A stretch of DNA of 64,000 nt, from positions 372,001 through 436,000 of the forward strand of contig NZ_CP085135.1 in NCBI RefSeq assembly GCF_020616515.1. The letters are read 5' to 3'. Below the pieces are notes generated by a model that was given only the letters and a program-made list of their open reading frames with translations, did not search any database and was not told the DNA's origin. Position numbers and translations under genes: made by a program. Positions 1 through 8,714 of the stretch are shown piece after piece (within the stretch, counting starts at the first letter, position 1; each line of letters opens with the position of its first letter). This DNA comes from Mesorhizobium sp. PAMC28654. GTDB taxonomy: Bacteria; Pseudomonadota; Alphaproteobacteria; Rhizobiales; Rhizobiaceae.

Positions 1-120
1 ATGCGGTTGATTCTTTGAGGCAAACGCCCGATTGTCGATGCCCGTCTTGCGGCTGTGATGGTATTTTCCTACCAGAACAGCGAAATGTTTTCGCCATCTG
101 AGGCCAAACGGAGAATTTGC

Positions 121-1662
121 GTGAACCGTGTCCTGCCATTTGCTTTCCTTCTTGCGCTGAGCGCGCCTGCTTTCGGACAGACAGTCGACAGCCAGGGTGC
201 GACGCATCTTTCCGAGAATCTGTCTCGCTATGTCGGCAAGCAGGCGGTCGACAAGGGCGTGCTGAAGGTCTCCGTGGAAGGCGATGCCTACAAGATCGCT
301 TTCGACTTGAAGGCACTTGCCGCGATGTTTCCGGACCAGAAGCTCCTGAAATTCGACTTTGCCCCCTATGCCTTGCTGGTCAAACCGCGCAGCGATGGAT
401 CCTGGGATGTTTCGATGGATTTTTCGCAAAGCGCGTCCTTTGAGTTCAAAGGGCCCCAGGGGCTGCAAAGCACGCAGTTCTCGATCAAGGACGGCAAGGG
501 TTCTGGCGTTTACGATCCCAATCTGGCGGCGTTCACCAGCGGCGCCAGTTCGATGGCCGGCATGACGATGACGTCGAAGGATGACAAGCAGCACATCGAT
601 GTCAGTGCCGGCGCCGGCACCGCGACCATCGCCGGGACCAAGTCAGCGAATGGCGGCGTCGATTTCACCACATCGCAAAAGGTGTCGAGCTTCGTCGAAG
701 CGGTCAATTTCGACGATCCGGAAAGTGGGTTGAAATTCCCGGTCACCATCAAGTCGCCGGAAGTGTCGTTGGAGGCGGCCGGCAAGGGCGTGCGGACAAA
801 GCCGTTGCTCGACCTGCTGGCATTTGCGGTGGCCAACGAAGACGAGGCCACGCTCAAGGCCAACCAGGCGCAGCTCAAGACGCTTTTGCGCGCCGCTTTG
901 CCTTTGTGGGAGCGGGTCGACGGAAGCTACGGTTTCAAGGATCTGGCCGTGGCGAGCCCAGTCGGCAATTTCGGCGCGGCGCAGCTCAGCACCGCATTCG
1001 GAATGGACGGGATCGCGCAGAGCGGAACGGTCAATTATGCGATCAAGGCGTCAGGTTTGACCATTCCGACGCAGGTTCTGCCAGGCTGGAGCGTCGCGCT
1101 GCTGCCGACCGATATCGACCTCAATTTCGGCGGCGCCAACATTGATCTCGACAGTATGGCAAAGAAGGCGATCGATGCCTTCGATCTCAATCAGAATCCG
1201 CCGCTGTCGGCTGAATTTGGCAACTCACTGACCGCCGACTTCCTGGCCAGGACGCCGAAGGTCGTCATCGGACACAGCACGGTGAAGAACGCCAATATGG
1301 AAGTCGCAGTGGAAGGCGAGATGACCTTCCCCGATGAGAAACCCGAGGCCAATCTCAAGGTTGATGTTGGCGGCTACGACAAGATCGTCGAAAGCCTGCA
1401 GGAGGCGGCAAAGTCCGATCCGGATGTCGCGCAATACGTACCTGTCGCGCTCGTCGTCAAAGGTTTTGCCAAGACGCTCCCCGATGGTCACCTCGAATGG
1501 GTCGTCAACACCAAGGCGGACGGCTCGGTGACGGTCAACGGCGTCATGGTGAAGCCTGCCGATCCAGTCCAGGATGACAGCGGCGCAACCGACGACAGCA
1601 GCGACGATGATGGCGGCGATTCCGGCGCCCAGATGGGACAGCCTTCACAGGAAAGCAAGTAA
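121..1662 (+). CDS. Exported protein of unknown function, 513 aa
   Basis: I do not recognise the family. I take the GTG at 121 as start rather than the in-frame ATG at 55: GGAG at 110-113 lies seven bases upstream, and translation from 121 begins directly with a signal peptide (MNRVLPFAFLLALSAPAFG, then QTV), so the product is probably periplasmic. The body is rich in beta-type sequence with recurring phrases such as 'ANMEVAVEGEMTFPDEKPEANLKVD'-like stretches, which suggests a repetitive beta fold (inference). The last 30 residues are acidic and low-complexity (Asp/Ser/Gly). It stands alone, about 90 bp from the convergent HAD gene. The coding call is firm; the function is unknown. Confidence 0.75.
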   Translation: MNRVLPFAFLLALSAPAFGQTVDSQGATHLSENLSRYVGKQAVDKGVLKVSVEGDAYKIAFDLKALAAMFPDQKLLKFDFAPYALLVKPRSDGSWDVSMDFSQSASFEFKGPQGLQSTQFSIKDGKGSGVYDPNLAAFTSGASSMAGMTMTSKDDKQHIDVSAGAGTATIAGTKSANGGVDFTTSQKVSSFVEAVNFDDPESGLKFPVTIKSPEVSLEAAGKGVRTKPLLDLLAFAVANEDEATLKANQAQLKTLLRAALPLWERVDGSYGFKDLAVASPVGNFGAAQLSTAFGMDGIAQSGTVNYAIKASGLTIPTQVLPGWSVALLPTDIDLNFGGANIDLDSMAKKAIDAFDLNQNPPLSAEFGNSLTADFLARTPKVVIGHSTVKNANMEVAVEGEMTFPDEKPEANLKVDVGGYDKIVESLQEAAKSDPDVAQYVPVALVVKGFAKTLPDGHLEWVVNTKADGSVTVNGVMVKPADPVQDDSGATDDSSDDDGGDSGAQMGQPSQESK

Positions 1663-1755
1663 ACGCGACGAAATTCGACCGCTGGCAGATAGAGCGGTTC
1701 GCATTCGCGAGCCGCTATCTATTTGATTTTCTGCGTATATGCGGGTGCCAGAGCT

Positions 1756-2409
1756 CTATAGCCCAAGCGCTGCCGCGATCTTCGGCGCCGCCTCGGGCCA
1801 GTCCTGCACGACGATAATGTCGTCGGGTATCGGCGGCAGGAATTCGCGCAGCGAATTGTCGGCCATCAGATGGAAAAGATGCGCGTCGGCGACCGAATGG
1901 CGCGCCGACACCAGATTCGGCGGCTGATCGTCGACGAAGGCAATGGGGCGTCCCTTGTCGCCGCGCAACTTGGCCACCGCCGGCCCCTTGGCCATTTCCG
2001 TGGTCAAAAGCGGGTAATTCAGCCCGAGCGCATCGAGATGGGCGCGGCGAACAGCGCGATGCTTGTGCGGCATGGCCGTCAGCATGACGATCTCGGCCTG
2101 GTCGCCGAGAGCCGAAAGCGCCTCGGCCGCGCCGTCGGTGATGCTTTGCCATTCGGCTTGCGTGTGGAAGAAGTCGTCCAGAAGCGCCGTCACTTCCGCC
2201 TGCTCGACCAATCTGCCGGTTCCCTGCTCGGCAATGTTGCCGGTCAGACGGAACGAAGCCAGTGTCAGACCGAAGCCGCGAGCCTTGAGGAAATTCGGGA
2301 AGGGGCGGATGAATTCGAGCACGACATCGTCGACGTCGAGTATCAGCAAGGGTCGGTCGTCGTCCGCCAGTTCGGCGATCTGTCGTGCGGTTTCTGGATC
2401 ATCGCTCAT
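1756..2409 (-). CDS. HAD-superfamily hydrolase
   Basis: A 217-aa protein with the HAD motif I DVDDVV near residues 25-30, a motif II-like segment 'VMLTAMP' around residue 108, a conserved Lys region 'EMAKGP', and motif III-like 'IAFVDDQPPN' near residue 157. These are the expected positions for a phosphatase or dehalogenase-like HAD fold acting in the cytoplasm; the substrate cannot be read from sequence. Its start codon overlaps the stop of the upstream DUF3572 gene (2406-2409, ATGA type), so the two are very likely co-transcribed and translationally coupled. Confidence 0.8.
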   Translation of the reverse strand: MSDDPETARQIAELADDDRPLLILDVDDVVLEFIRPFPNFLKARGFGLTLASFRLTGNIAEQGTGRLVEQAEVTALLDDFFHTQAEWQSITDGAAEALSALGDQAEIVMLTAMPHKHRAVRRAHLDALGLNYPLLTTEMAKGPAVAKLRGDKGRPIAFVDDQPPNLVSARHSVADAHLFHLMADNSLREFLPPIPDDIIVVQDWPEAAPKIAAALGL

Positions 2410-2705
2410 ATCGAATGCTCATGGTTGTCGTCGCCAAGGGGAAGCGCCCGCAGAGCCTTGCCGACGGACGCGGGCGGGGTGCCCGTTTCCTCCGCGAAGC
2501 GCAGGAGCGTCGGCTCGTGGGCGAGAATGAATTGCAGGACGCCGGCCAGGAATCCCGGTTCGCCGGCCGCCAGACGGATGGAATGCGCCTCGATGCCGGT
2601 GATCGCCAGGAAGCGCGACAACAACTCCGGGTCCGAGGCGACGAAGGCCAGTGCCTTCACGGCAATGGTTTCCGCTTCTTCGCGCATTGACGCTACGTTT
2701 GCCAT
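2406..2705 (-). CDS. DUF3572 family protein
   Basis: A 99-aa protein starting MANVASMREEAE, with the DUF3572 pattern 'AVKALAFVASDPELLSRFLAITGI' followed by 'LAAGEPGFLAGVLQFILAHEPTL' (described here in pieces). The longer in-frame extension to 2777 is rejected because GAAGG at 2711-2715 is well placed for the ATG at 2705. It is the first gene of a two-gene minus-strand unit with the HAD hydrolase and diverges from divK about 230 bp away. The family is mainly alphaproteobacterial and its function is unknown. Confidence 0.75.
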   Translation of the reverse strand: MANVASMREEAETIAVKALAFVASDPELLSRFLAITGIEAHSIRLAAGEPGFLAGVLQFILAHEPTLLRFAEETGTPPASVGKALRALPLGDDNHEHSI

Positions 2706-2939
2706 CACTACCTTCAGGTGTGCGGGATGAGTCTGTTTCCGCAGTAATGGCAAGCGTCGCTTGCGGCAAGCCACCAACTCCTTCCAAGCGGCGTCGAGGT
2801 GGAATCCGGGCAGCTTTTCCCGCGGCGGATTTCCGTTTCGTCAATCATATTGCCGTAAAGTGAGGCAGGGTTTGGTGCGCTCCGACGGGAACGCATGACG
2901 GCAGCCTTCAAGCGGAAGGTCGGCCGGGACGGGAAGTAA

Positions 2940-3311
2940 ATGCCTAAGAAGGTCATGATCGTCGAGGACAATGAGCTCAATATGAAGCTCTTTCGAGACC
3001 TCATCGAAGCGAGCGGCTACGAGACCGTGCGCACGCGCAACGGCCTGGAAGCCCTGGATCTGGCGCGACAGCACCGGCCGGATCTCATCTTGATGGACAT
3101 CCAGTTGCCCGAAGTTTCAGGCCTGGAAGTGACCAAATGGCTGAAGGAGGATGATGACCTTCATTCCATCCCGGTCATTGCCGTCACGGCGTTCGCCATG
3201 AAGGGCGATGAAGAACGTATTCGCCAGGGCGGTTGCGAGGCGTATATTTCCAAGCCGATCTCGGTGCCGCGTTTCATCGAAACCATCAAATCCTATCTGG
3301 GCGATGCATGA
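2940..3311 (+). CDS. divK: Single-domain response regulator DivK
   Basis: A 123-aa stand-alone receiver domain. The acidic pair is E9-D10, the phospho-acceptor is D53 in 'LILMDIQLP', the Thr is in 'AVTAF', and the Lys is in 'YISKPIS'. It has no output domain. In Caulobacter and rhizobia DivK is phosphorylated and dephosphorylated by the PleC/DivJ kinases and feeds the CtrA cell-cycle cascade. The assignment rests on length, sequence and the pleD gene 33 bp downstream, the conserved divK-pleD order. A GGGAAG lies just before the ATG. Confidence 0.93.
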   Translation: MPKKVMIVEDNELNMKLFRDLIEASGYETVRTRNGLEALDLARQHRPDLILMDIQLPEVSGLEVTKWLKEDDDLHSIPVIAVTAFAMKGDEERIRQGGCEAYISKPISVPRFIETIKSYLGDA

Positions 3312-3344
3312 TGTGCCCTTCCAGCCGAGCCGGAGCCTTGTGAA

Positions 3345-4718
3345 ATGACCGCGCGGATCCTCGTCGTCGACGACATCCCTGCCAATGTAAGGCTGCTCGA
3401 GGTCCGGTTGCTTGCCGAGTATTTCGAGGTCCTGACGGCCACCAACGGGCCGGATGCGATCGAGACCTGCGAGAACGGCAAGGTCGACGTCGTGCTGCTC
3501 GACGTGATGATGCCGGGCATGGATGGGTTCGAGGTCTGCCGGCGGCTGAAGAGCGATCCCGCGACCTCACACATTCCTGTCGTCATGATCACGGCTCTGG
3601 ATCAGGTTTCGGACCGGGTACGCGGCCTTGAAGCCGGCGCCGATGATTTCCTGACCAAGCCGGTCAACGATCTGCAACTGATGACGCGCGTCAAGAGCCT
3701 GGTGCGGCTGAAGTCGCTGACCGACGAGTTGCGGCTGCGCGCCTCGACCACGCGCAACATCGGCATCGAGGAATTGTTGAGCCGCAGTTTCGCCTCCGAG
3801 GACACGACGCCGAAAGTGCTTCTGATCGATGAGCGCAAGTCCTCCTTCGATCGTATCCAGAAAATGCTGCGCGGCAGCGCCGATGTCGACCTTGCCATGG
3901 ACCCGCATGCCGGCTTCTTCCAGGCTGCGGAGCTTCCCTATGAATGCGTGCTGATCTCGACGGCCTTCACCGATTTCGATCCGCTCAGGCTCTGCTCGCA
4001 ATTGCGATCGCTGGATCGCACGCGCTTCCTGCCGATCATCCTGCTGGCGGAGCAGGGCGATGAGGCGCGCATCATCCGCGGTCTCGAACTCGGTATCAAC
4101 GATTACCTGATGCGGCCGATCGACCAGCATGAATTGACGGCGCGTCTGCGCACGCAGGTGCGCCGCAAGCGCTACAACGACCATTTGCGCGCCAGCGTCA
4201 CCCAGACGATCGAGATGGCGGTCACCGACGGCCTGACCGGGCTGCACAATCGCCGCTATCTGGACAGCCATCTGCATACCCTGTTCGAGCGCGCCGTGGC
4301 GCGGCGGCGGCCGCTGTCGGTGATGATCACCGATCTCGATCGATTCAAGAGCATCAACGACACGCATGGCCATGATGGCGGTGACGAGGTGCTGCGTGAA
4401 TTCGCGCGGCGGCTGCGCAAGAATGTGCGCGGCATCGATCTGGCCTGTCGTTTTGGCGGCGAGGAGTTCGTCGTGGTGATGCCGGATACGGATGGCACAG
4501 TGGCCGAAAAGGTCGCCGAGCGTATCCGCGCGGAGATCGCACAGCTTCCATTCGCGGTCGGTCACGACGGCAAGACGATCGAAGTCACCGTCAGTGTCGG
4601 CGTCTCATCCGTGCTGAAGGGCGTGGACACTGTCGCGGCGCTGATGAAGCGCGCCGACCTTGCGCTCTACGAAGCCAAGAGCGGCGGCCGCAACCGCGTC
4701 GTCGCCAAGGCAGCATAG
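3345..4718 (+). CDS. pleD: Response regulator PleD, diguanylate cyclase
   Basis: A 457-aa protein with two receiver domains and a GGDEF domain: REC1 about residues 4-118 with D53 in 'LLDVMMPGMDG', a diverged REC2 about 155-275, and GGDEF from about 285 to the end. The active-site motif is GGEEF near residue 370. An inhibitory I-site RGID (RxxD) lies exactly five residues before it, so product inhibition by c-di-GMP is expected. PleD makes c-di-GMP from two GTP and acts at the cell pole during the swarmer-to-stalked type transition in Caulobacter. Length and order match the family; co-transcription with divK is likely. Confidence 0.94.
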   Translation: MTARILVVDDIPANVRLLEVRLLAEYFEVLTATNGPDAIETCENGKVDVVLLDVMMPGMDGFEVCRRLKSDPATSHIPVVMITALDQVSDRVRGLEAGADDFLTKPVNDLQLMTRVKSLVRLKSLTDELRLRASTTRNIGIEELLSRSFASEDTTPKVLLIDERKSSFDRIQKMLRGSADVDLAMDPHAGFFQAAELPYECVLISTAFTDFDPLRLCSQLRSLDRTRFLPIILLAEQGDEARIIRGLELGINDYLMRPIDQHELTARLRTQVRRKRYNDHLRASVTQTIEMAVTDGLTGLHNRRYLDSHLHTLFERAVARRRPLSVMITDLDRFKSINDTHGHDGGDEVLREFARRLRKNVRGIDLACRFGGEEFVVVMPDTDGTVAEKVAERIRAEIAQLPFAVGHDGKTIEVTVSVGVSSVLKGVDTVAALMKRADLALYEAKSGGRNRVVAKAA

Positions 4719-5162
4719 GGCAATCGCCCGATTATCCAGCGAAGCCGACAGGGTTACGAATTTACCTTAATCCAAGCGATTCGCGAGCCGTGGTTAAGAA
4801 ACTGTTGATTTTCATCAGTTCTTGGGCGAGTGTGCTGGTAGACAAAGATGGCCGGCGCGAGGATAGATTGCCGGTCAATCCCTAGAATACCCCATGTCTC
4901 AGGTCCGCCGCATCTCCTGGGTCCGTGGGGTCGGCCGGCCGGCGCTGGCACATAGTGGCCTCCTCGTACCGCTGCCAAACGCCGACCGGCCCCCTTTTTC
5001 CAAAACACATCAGGATTCCATGCCAGGCCTTTGAAAAGGCTGGCGGTTGACGGGGCGTCTCTCGAAGCTCGCCGTCGCGTCGCGGCGATCGTCCGTCATG
5101 CCTGCCGCTCAGCTCTCGGCTCACGATTTCCGGCGAAAGCAGTTATCGCTCCTGACATTCGG
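4719..5162. other. Intergenic region between pleD and the GntR regulator
   Basis: I see no convincing gene in this stretch. The first part is AT-richer and holds GTGGTTAAGAAACTGTTGA-like sequence near 4790 and a GATTC (GANTC, the CcrM methylation target in alphaproteobacteria). A CtrA-type TTAA-N7-TTAA site is only half matched. The later GC-rich part is open in frame with the downstream regulator but lacks a ribosome binding site. Confidence 0.4.
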
Positions 5163-5230
5163 TTGACAGGAGCTTTCTTCTGTGCAGAAATTGGTTGGAC
5201 CATTGGACCACTTGGAGGATTTGTGGACCA
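5163..5230 (+). promoter_or_regulatory. Promoter and tandem operator of the GntR operon (candidate)
   Basis: TTGACA at 5163-5168 is a perfect -35 hexamer with a weak -10 (AGAAAT) 17 bases later. Immediately downstream are two abutting copies of TTGGACCA (5195-5202 and 5203-5210), and a third TGGACCA at 5224-5230 overlaps the GTG start codon. FadR-subfamily regulators commonly bind TGGTC/GACCA half-sites, so autorepression is a reasonable inference. GGAGGA at 5214-5219 is the ribosome binding site. Confidence 0.5.
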
Positions 5231-5957
5231 GAACAGCCTGCCACCCATACAGACGACGGCGCGCGACGACGCCGTGCTGAAGGCATTGGTGGGCTTTGTC
5301 GGCGCCGAGGCCTTGCAGCCCGGTGAAAAACTTCCGACCGAACGCATTCTTGCCGAGCGGCTGAAGGTCAGCCGAAACACCGTGCGCGAGGCGCTGACGC
5401 GTTGGGAGGGGTTGGGTCTGGTCGAGCGGCGGCAAGGCAGCGGCACCTATCTCAAGGCGGCTGTATCGGCCGATATGCTGCATATGCCGCTGACGCTGGC
5501 GGGCGGCAGTGATTTCACCAGCCTGATGCAGACCCTGGAAATCCGCCGCGCGCTGGAGGCGGAAGCGGCAGCACTTTGCGCCGAACGCGCAAGCCAGGAG
5601 GACATCGCGGAGATTGCCCGCAAGCTGGACGCCATGGAACAGGCTTTTCTCATGCGTGACGGCATGTCGTCGAATGAGGACTGGGAGTTCCACCAGGCGA
5701 TCTACCGGGTTTCGGGCAACCCGCTGTTCGAGCAGATCATCTCCGCCATGCACGAATTGTTTCACCGCTTCTGGGAGCACCCGCTCGGCGTGCGCGATTT
5801 TGGCCACGCCAGCTTTCCCTACCATCGCACCATCTACGAATGCATCGCCACCGGTGACCCAGCTGGCGCACGCGCCGAGGCACTGAAGCTGATCGCCACT
5901 GTCGAGAACGACCTCAAGCGCGGCGCCGCCAAACTCAAACTCCTGGACCTGAAATGA
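5223..5957 (+). CDS. FadR/GntR-family transcriptional regulator
   Basis: A 244-aa protein from the GTG at 5223, chosen because GGAGGA precedes it and because the N-terminal extension to 5031 is not domain-like. The winged helix is near residues 15-80: 'LQPGEKLPTERILAERLKVSRNTVREALTRWEGLGLVERRQGSGTYL' in pieces is the classic GntR helix-turn-helix and wing. A C-terminal all-helical FCD ligand domain follows, with metal or ligand His residues ('EFHQAIYRVSGNPLF', 'YHRTIYECIATGD'). Its stop overlaps the start of the PLP enzyme gene by four bases, so it is the first gene of the transport/lyase operon and probably its ligand-responsive regulator. Confidence 0.88.
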   Translation: MDQNSLPPIQTTARDDAVLKALVGFVGAEALQPGEKLPTERILAERLKVSRNTVREALTRWEGLGLVERRQGSGTYLKAAVSADMLHMPLTLAGGSDFTSLMQTLEIRRALEAEAAALCAERASQEDIAEIARKLDAMEQAFLMRDGMSSNEDWEFHQAIYRVSGNPLFEQIISAMHELFHRFWEHPLGVRDFGHASFPYHRTIYECIATGDPAGARAEALKLIATVENDLKRGAAKLKLLDLK

Positions 5958-7141
5958 ACGAGCATCCAACCGGTTTCGACAAGGACTATCTCGCCGAGGC
6001 GGCAACGCTTCTGGCTCACGACGAGCCATTTCCCGGTGGCGCGGTGGTGCCGCCGATCTACCAGACTTCGCTGTTCACCTTTGGCAACTACGCCGAGATG
6101 GCCGATACATTCGCCGGCAAGCGGCGCCAGCCGATCTATTCGCGCGGCGACAACCCGACGGTGATGGAGTTCGAGAGCCGCGTGGCGGCGCTGGAAGGTG
6201 CTGAAGCCGCGCGTGGCTTTTCCAGCGGCATGGCGGCCATCAGCGCCACCGTGCTCGCGTTCGTCGGGGCGGGTGAGCGCATTGTCGCGGTGCGCAATTG
6301 CTACGGCGATGCCTACCGACTTTTCGAGCGATTGCTGCCGCGGATGAACATCAAGGTCGACTATGTCGATGGCTCCGACCCGGATGCGGTCGCGGCGGCA
6401 CTGCCCGGTGCGAAGCTGCTTTATCTCGAAAGCCCGACCTCGATGATGTTCGAGTTGCAGGATCTGCCGCACCTGACCCGGTTGGCGAAGGAACAGGGCA
6501 TCATCACCACGATCGACAATTCCTGGGCGACGCCGGTTTTCCAGAAACCCATCCTGCACGGCGTGGACCTGGTCCTTCACTCGGCCTCGAAATATCTCGG
6601 CGGCCACAGCGATACGGTCGCCGGCGTCGTGGCGGGTTCATCGGCCCATATCAAGCATATCAACGAGCAGACCTATTCCTTTCTCGGCGGCAAGCTGTCT
6701 CCCTTCGAGGCCTGGCTGCTGCTGCGCGGGCTGCGCACGCTGCCGCTGCGCTTGCCGCACCATATGAAGAGCGGCCTGACCATCGCTGAACGGCTGAAGG
6801 CGCATGGCAATGTGGAGCGGGTCAACCACCCCGTCTATTCGAACCATCCAGGCAAGGCCACGCTGGCTGGCTATGCGGGCCTGTTCTCGTTCGAGGTGAC
6901 CGAGGATATCGACATCCCCGTCTTCGTCGACGCGCTGAAATATTTCCGCATTGGCGTCAGCTGGGGTGGGCATGAGAGCCTGGTCGTGCCTGCCAAGGCG
7001 TCGCTTGAGCAGACGCCCGGCGTGAATTCGATGGCGCGCTTCGGCGTCAGCCCCCGAACCATCCGCTTCAATGTCGGATTGGAAAATGTCGAGGACCTCT
7101 GGGCGGATGTGGCCCAGGCCTTCGAAAAAGCAAAAAAATAG
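5954..7141 (+). CDS. PLP-dependent trans-sulfuration family enzyme (C-S lyase type)
   Basis: A 395-aa member of the Cys/Met metabolism PLP enzymes (cystathionine gamma-synthase, beta-/gamma-lyase, methionine gamma-lyase). The PLP Lys is K213 in 'LHSASKYLGGHSD', the pyridine-binding Asp is D188 in 'TIDNSWATP', and the phosphate-binding Y-x-R is at 'IYSRGDNPT' near residues 61-69. 'SSGMAAISA' near 90-98 binds the cofactor phosphate. The exact reaction cannot be decided from sequence. It lies between a regulator and a sugar-type ABC importer, so it probably acts on the imported compound or a derivative rather than in housekeeping methionine synthesis (inference). Confidence 0.85.
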   Translation: MNEHPTGFDKDYLAEAATLLAHDEPFPGGAVVPPIYQTSLFTFGNYAEMADTFAGKRRQPIYSRGDNPTVMEFESRVAALEGAEAARGFSSGMAAISATVLAFVGAGERIVAVRNCYGDAYRLFERLLPRMNIKVDYVDGSDPDAVAAALPGAKLLYLESPTSMMFELQDLPHLTRLAKEQGIITTIDNSWATPVFQKPILHGVDLVLHSASKYLGGHSDTVAGVVAGSSAHIKHINEQTYSFLGGKLSPFEAWLLLRGLRTLPLRLPHHMKSGLTIAERLKAHGNVERVNHPVYSNHPGKATLAGYAGLFSFEVTEDIDIPVFVDALKYFRIGVSWGGHESLVVPAKASLEQTPGVNSMARFGVSPRTIRFNVGLENVEDLWADVAQAFEKAKK

Positions 7142-7174
7142 TTGGAGCAGCAAACTAAAATGGGAGTGTTCAAG

Positions 7175-8452
7175 ATGAAACGACTGAGCGTGATGCTTGC
7201 AGCCGCCGCGGGACTGGCGATTTCCGCCGGAAGCGCGATGGCGGATACGACCCTCAAGATGGTCGAGGTGATCACCAGCCCGCCGCGCACGGAATTCCTG
7301 AAGAAACAGATCGCCGAGTTCGAGGCGGCAAACCCGGGCGTCAAGGTTGATCTGGTCTCGCTGCCCTGGGGCCAGGCGTTCGAGAAATTCCTCACCATGG
7401 TGCAGGCCGGCGATACCCCTGACGTGGTCGAGATGCCGGAGCGCTGGATGGGTCTCTACGCCAACAACGGCCAGCTCGAGGATCTCGGCCCGTACATGGC
7501 CAAATGGCCTGACGCCAAGACGCTGGGCGACCGAGCCAAGGAGTTCGGTTCCACCGTCAACAACACGCAGTACATGATCCCCTACGGCTACTACGTGAAC
7601 GCGCTGTTCTGGAACAAGAAGCTGTTCAAGCAGGCAGGTCTCGACGGTCCGCCCGCGACGCTCGACGAATTCATCGCGGACGCCAAGAAGATTTCGGCAC
7701 TGCCCGGCAAATATGGCTACTGCCTGCGCGGCGGCCCGGGTGGCTTCAACGGAATGCACATGTTCATGAACATCGCGGACGGGAAGGGCGGTTACTTCAA
7801 CGCCGACGGCACGTCGACCATCAACGATCCGGGTTCGGTGAAGGGCCTCCAGATGCTGGCCGACATGTACAAGGACGGTCTGGCGCCGAAGGATGCCGTC
7901 AGTTGGGGCTTCAACGAAACCGTCACCGGTTTCTATTCGGGCACCTGTGCCATGATCAACCAGGATCCGGATGCGTTGCTCGGCATTGCCGACAAGATGA
8001 GCGCTGATGATTTCGCCGTGGCGCCGATGCCGGTTGGGCCAACGGGCAAGTCGTTCCCGACGCTGGGCTATGGCGGCTGGGCGATGTTCGCCAACTCGCA
8101 GCACAAGGATGACGCCTGGAAGCTGATGGCGACGCTTTTGTCGCCCAAGGACAATCTTGACTGGGCCAAGGAAGTCGGTGTCATTCCGATCCACAACGGC
8201 GCTGATCAGGACGCTCATTTCAAGACCGAGCAGTTCAAGGGCTGGTTCGAGGAACTGAGCGACACCAGCAAATACGAAATGGTGACGCCGCCGACCCATC
8301 TGGAAAATCTCGGCAATTTTGTCGACCAGGTCGCGATCAAGAACTTCCAGGAAGTTCTGCTTGGCCAGAAGACGGCCAAGGACGTGGCCGACGAATGGGC
8401 TGCGTTCCTGACCAAGGAGCAGCAGGACTGGATGGCGAAGAACAAGAAGTAG
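7175..8452 (+). CDS. ABC transporter periplasmic substrate-binding protein (family 1, sugar type)
   Basis: A 425-aa protein from the ATG at 7175, with GGGAG at 7162-7166. The signal peptide is MKRLSVMLAAAAGLAISAGSAMA, cleaved before DTTLKM. The body has the SBP family 1 layout: 'FEAANPGVKVDLVSLPWGQ', 'VVEMPERWMGLYANNGQ', 'YGYYVNALFWNKKLFKQAGLDGPPATLDEF' and 'NQDPDALLG' in order. It captures solute in the periplasm for the two permeases and ATPase downstream. Sequence puts it with the MalE/UgpB-like carbohydrate group; the ligand is unknown. The gene is separated from the permeases by a palindrome-rich spacer, which usually favours higher expression of the binding protein. Confidence 0.9.
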   Translation: MKRLSVMLAAAAGLAISAGSAMADTTLKMVEVITSPPRTEFLKKQIAEFEAANPGVKVDLVSLPWGQAFEKFLTMVQAGDTPDVVEMPERWMGLYANNGQLEDLGPYMAKWPDAKTLGDRAKEFGSTVNNTQYMIPYGYYVNALFWNKKLFKQAGLDGPPATLDEFIADAKKISALPGKYGYCLRGGPGGFNGMHMFMNIADGKGGYFNADGTSTINDPGSVKGLQMLADMYKDGLAPKDAVSWGFNETVTGFYSGTCAMINQDPDALLGIADKMSADDFAVAPMPVGPTGKSFPTLGYGGWAMFANSQHKDDAWKLMATLLSPKDNLDWAKEVGVIPIHNGADQDAHFKTEQFKGWFEELSDTSKYEMVTPPTHLENLGNFVDQVAIKNFQEVLLGQKTAKDVADEWAAFLTKEQQDWMAKNKK

Positions 8453-8462
8453 GGCGCCTCTT

Positions 8463-8700
8463 CCTTCTCCCCGTTCACGGGGAGAAGGTGGCCCGAAAGG
8501 GCCGGATGAGGGGCGGCGCCAACACCCCAAGGTTCGCGCTGCCTCTTATCCGCCTGCCGGCATCTGGCCGGTCACGGCCGCTCCGGGCGTTCGTTGTTCG
8601 AAAAGCCAGGCAATTGGCTTTTCATCCGCTACGCGGACCACGCCTCACCCCCGTAGAACGGGGACAAGGGCGCTGTCGCCTACGCGGCATTCACCTCTCA
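8463..8700. repeat. Rhizobial mosaic palindromic intergenic element
   Basis: Consecutive hairpins fill the spacer. There is an 11-bp stem with TTCA loop at 8463-8488 (CCTTCTCCCCG/CGGGGAGAAGG), GGCCC-GAAA-GGGCC at 8490-8503, a 9-bp stem GAAAAGCCA/TGGCTTTTC at 8600-8623, TCCGC-TAC-GCGGA at 8625-8637, and CCCCG-TAGAA-CGGGG near 8651. The outer parts resemble the RIME-type mosaic repeats known between genes in Rhizobiales. In an ABC operon this can stabilise or partly terminate the mRNA after the binding-protein gene. Confidence 0.7.
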
Positions 8701-8714
8701 ACGCAGAGCTATCA

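Noticed and set aside
3567..4565. Long minus-strand open frame antisense to pleD
   Set aside because: It mirrors the high-GC codon pattern of pleD, has no family-like sequence and no ribosome binding site. Similar antisense frames lie opposite the MFS, rnr, topA, recG and mfd genes.
6638..8530. 630-codon minus-strand frame across the lyase and binding-protein genes
   Set aside because: It spans two well-supported plus-strand genes and their spacer; the composition (His/Arg/Gly-rich) is that of an antisense frame.
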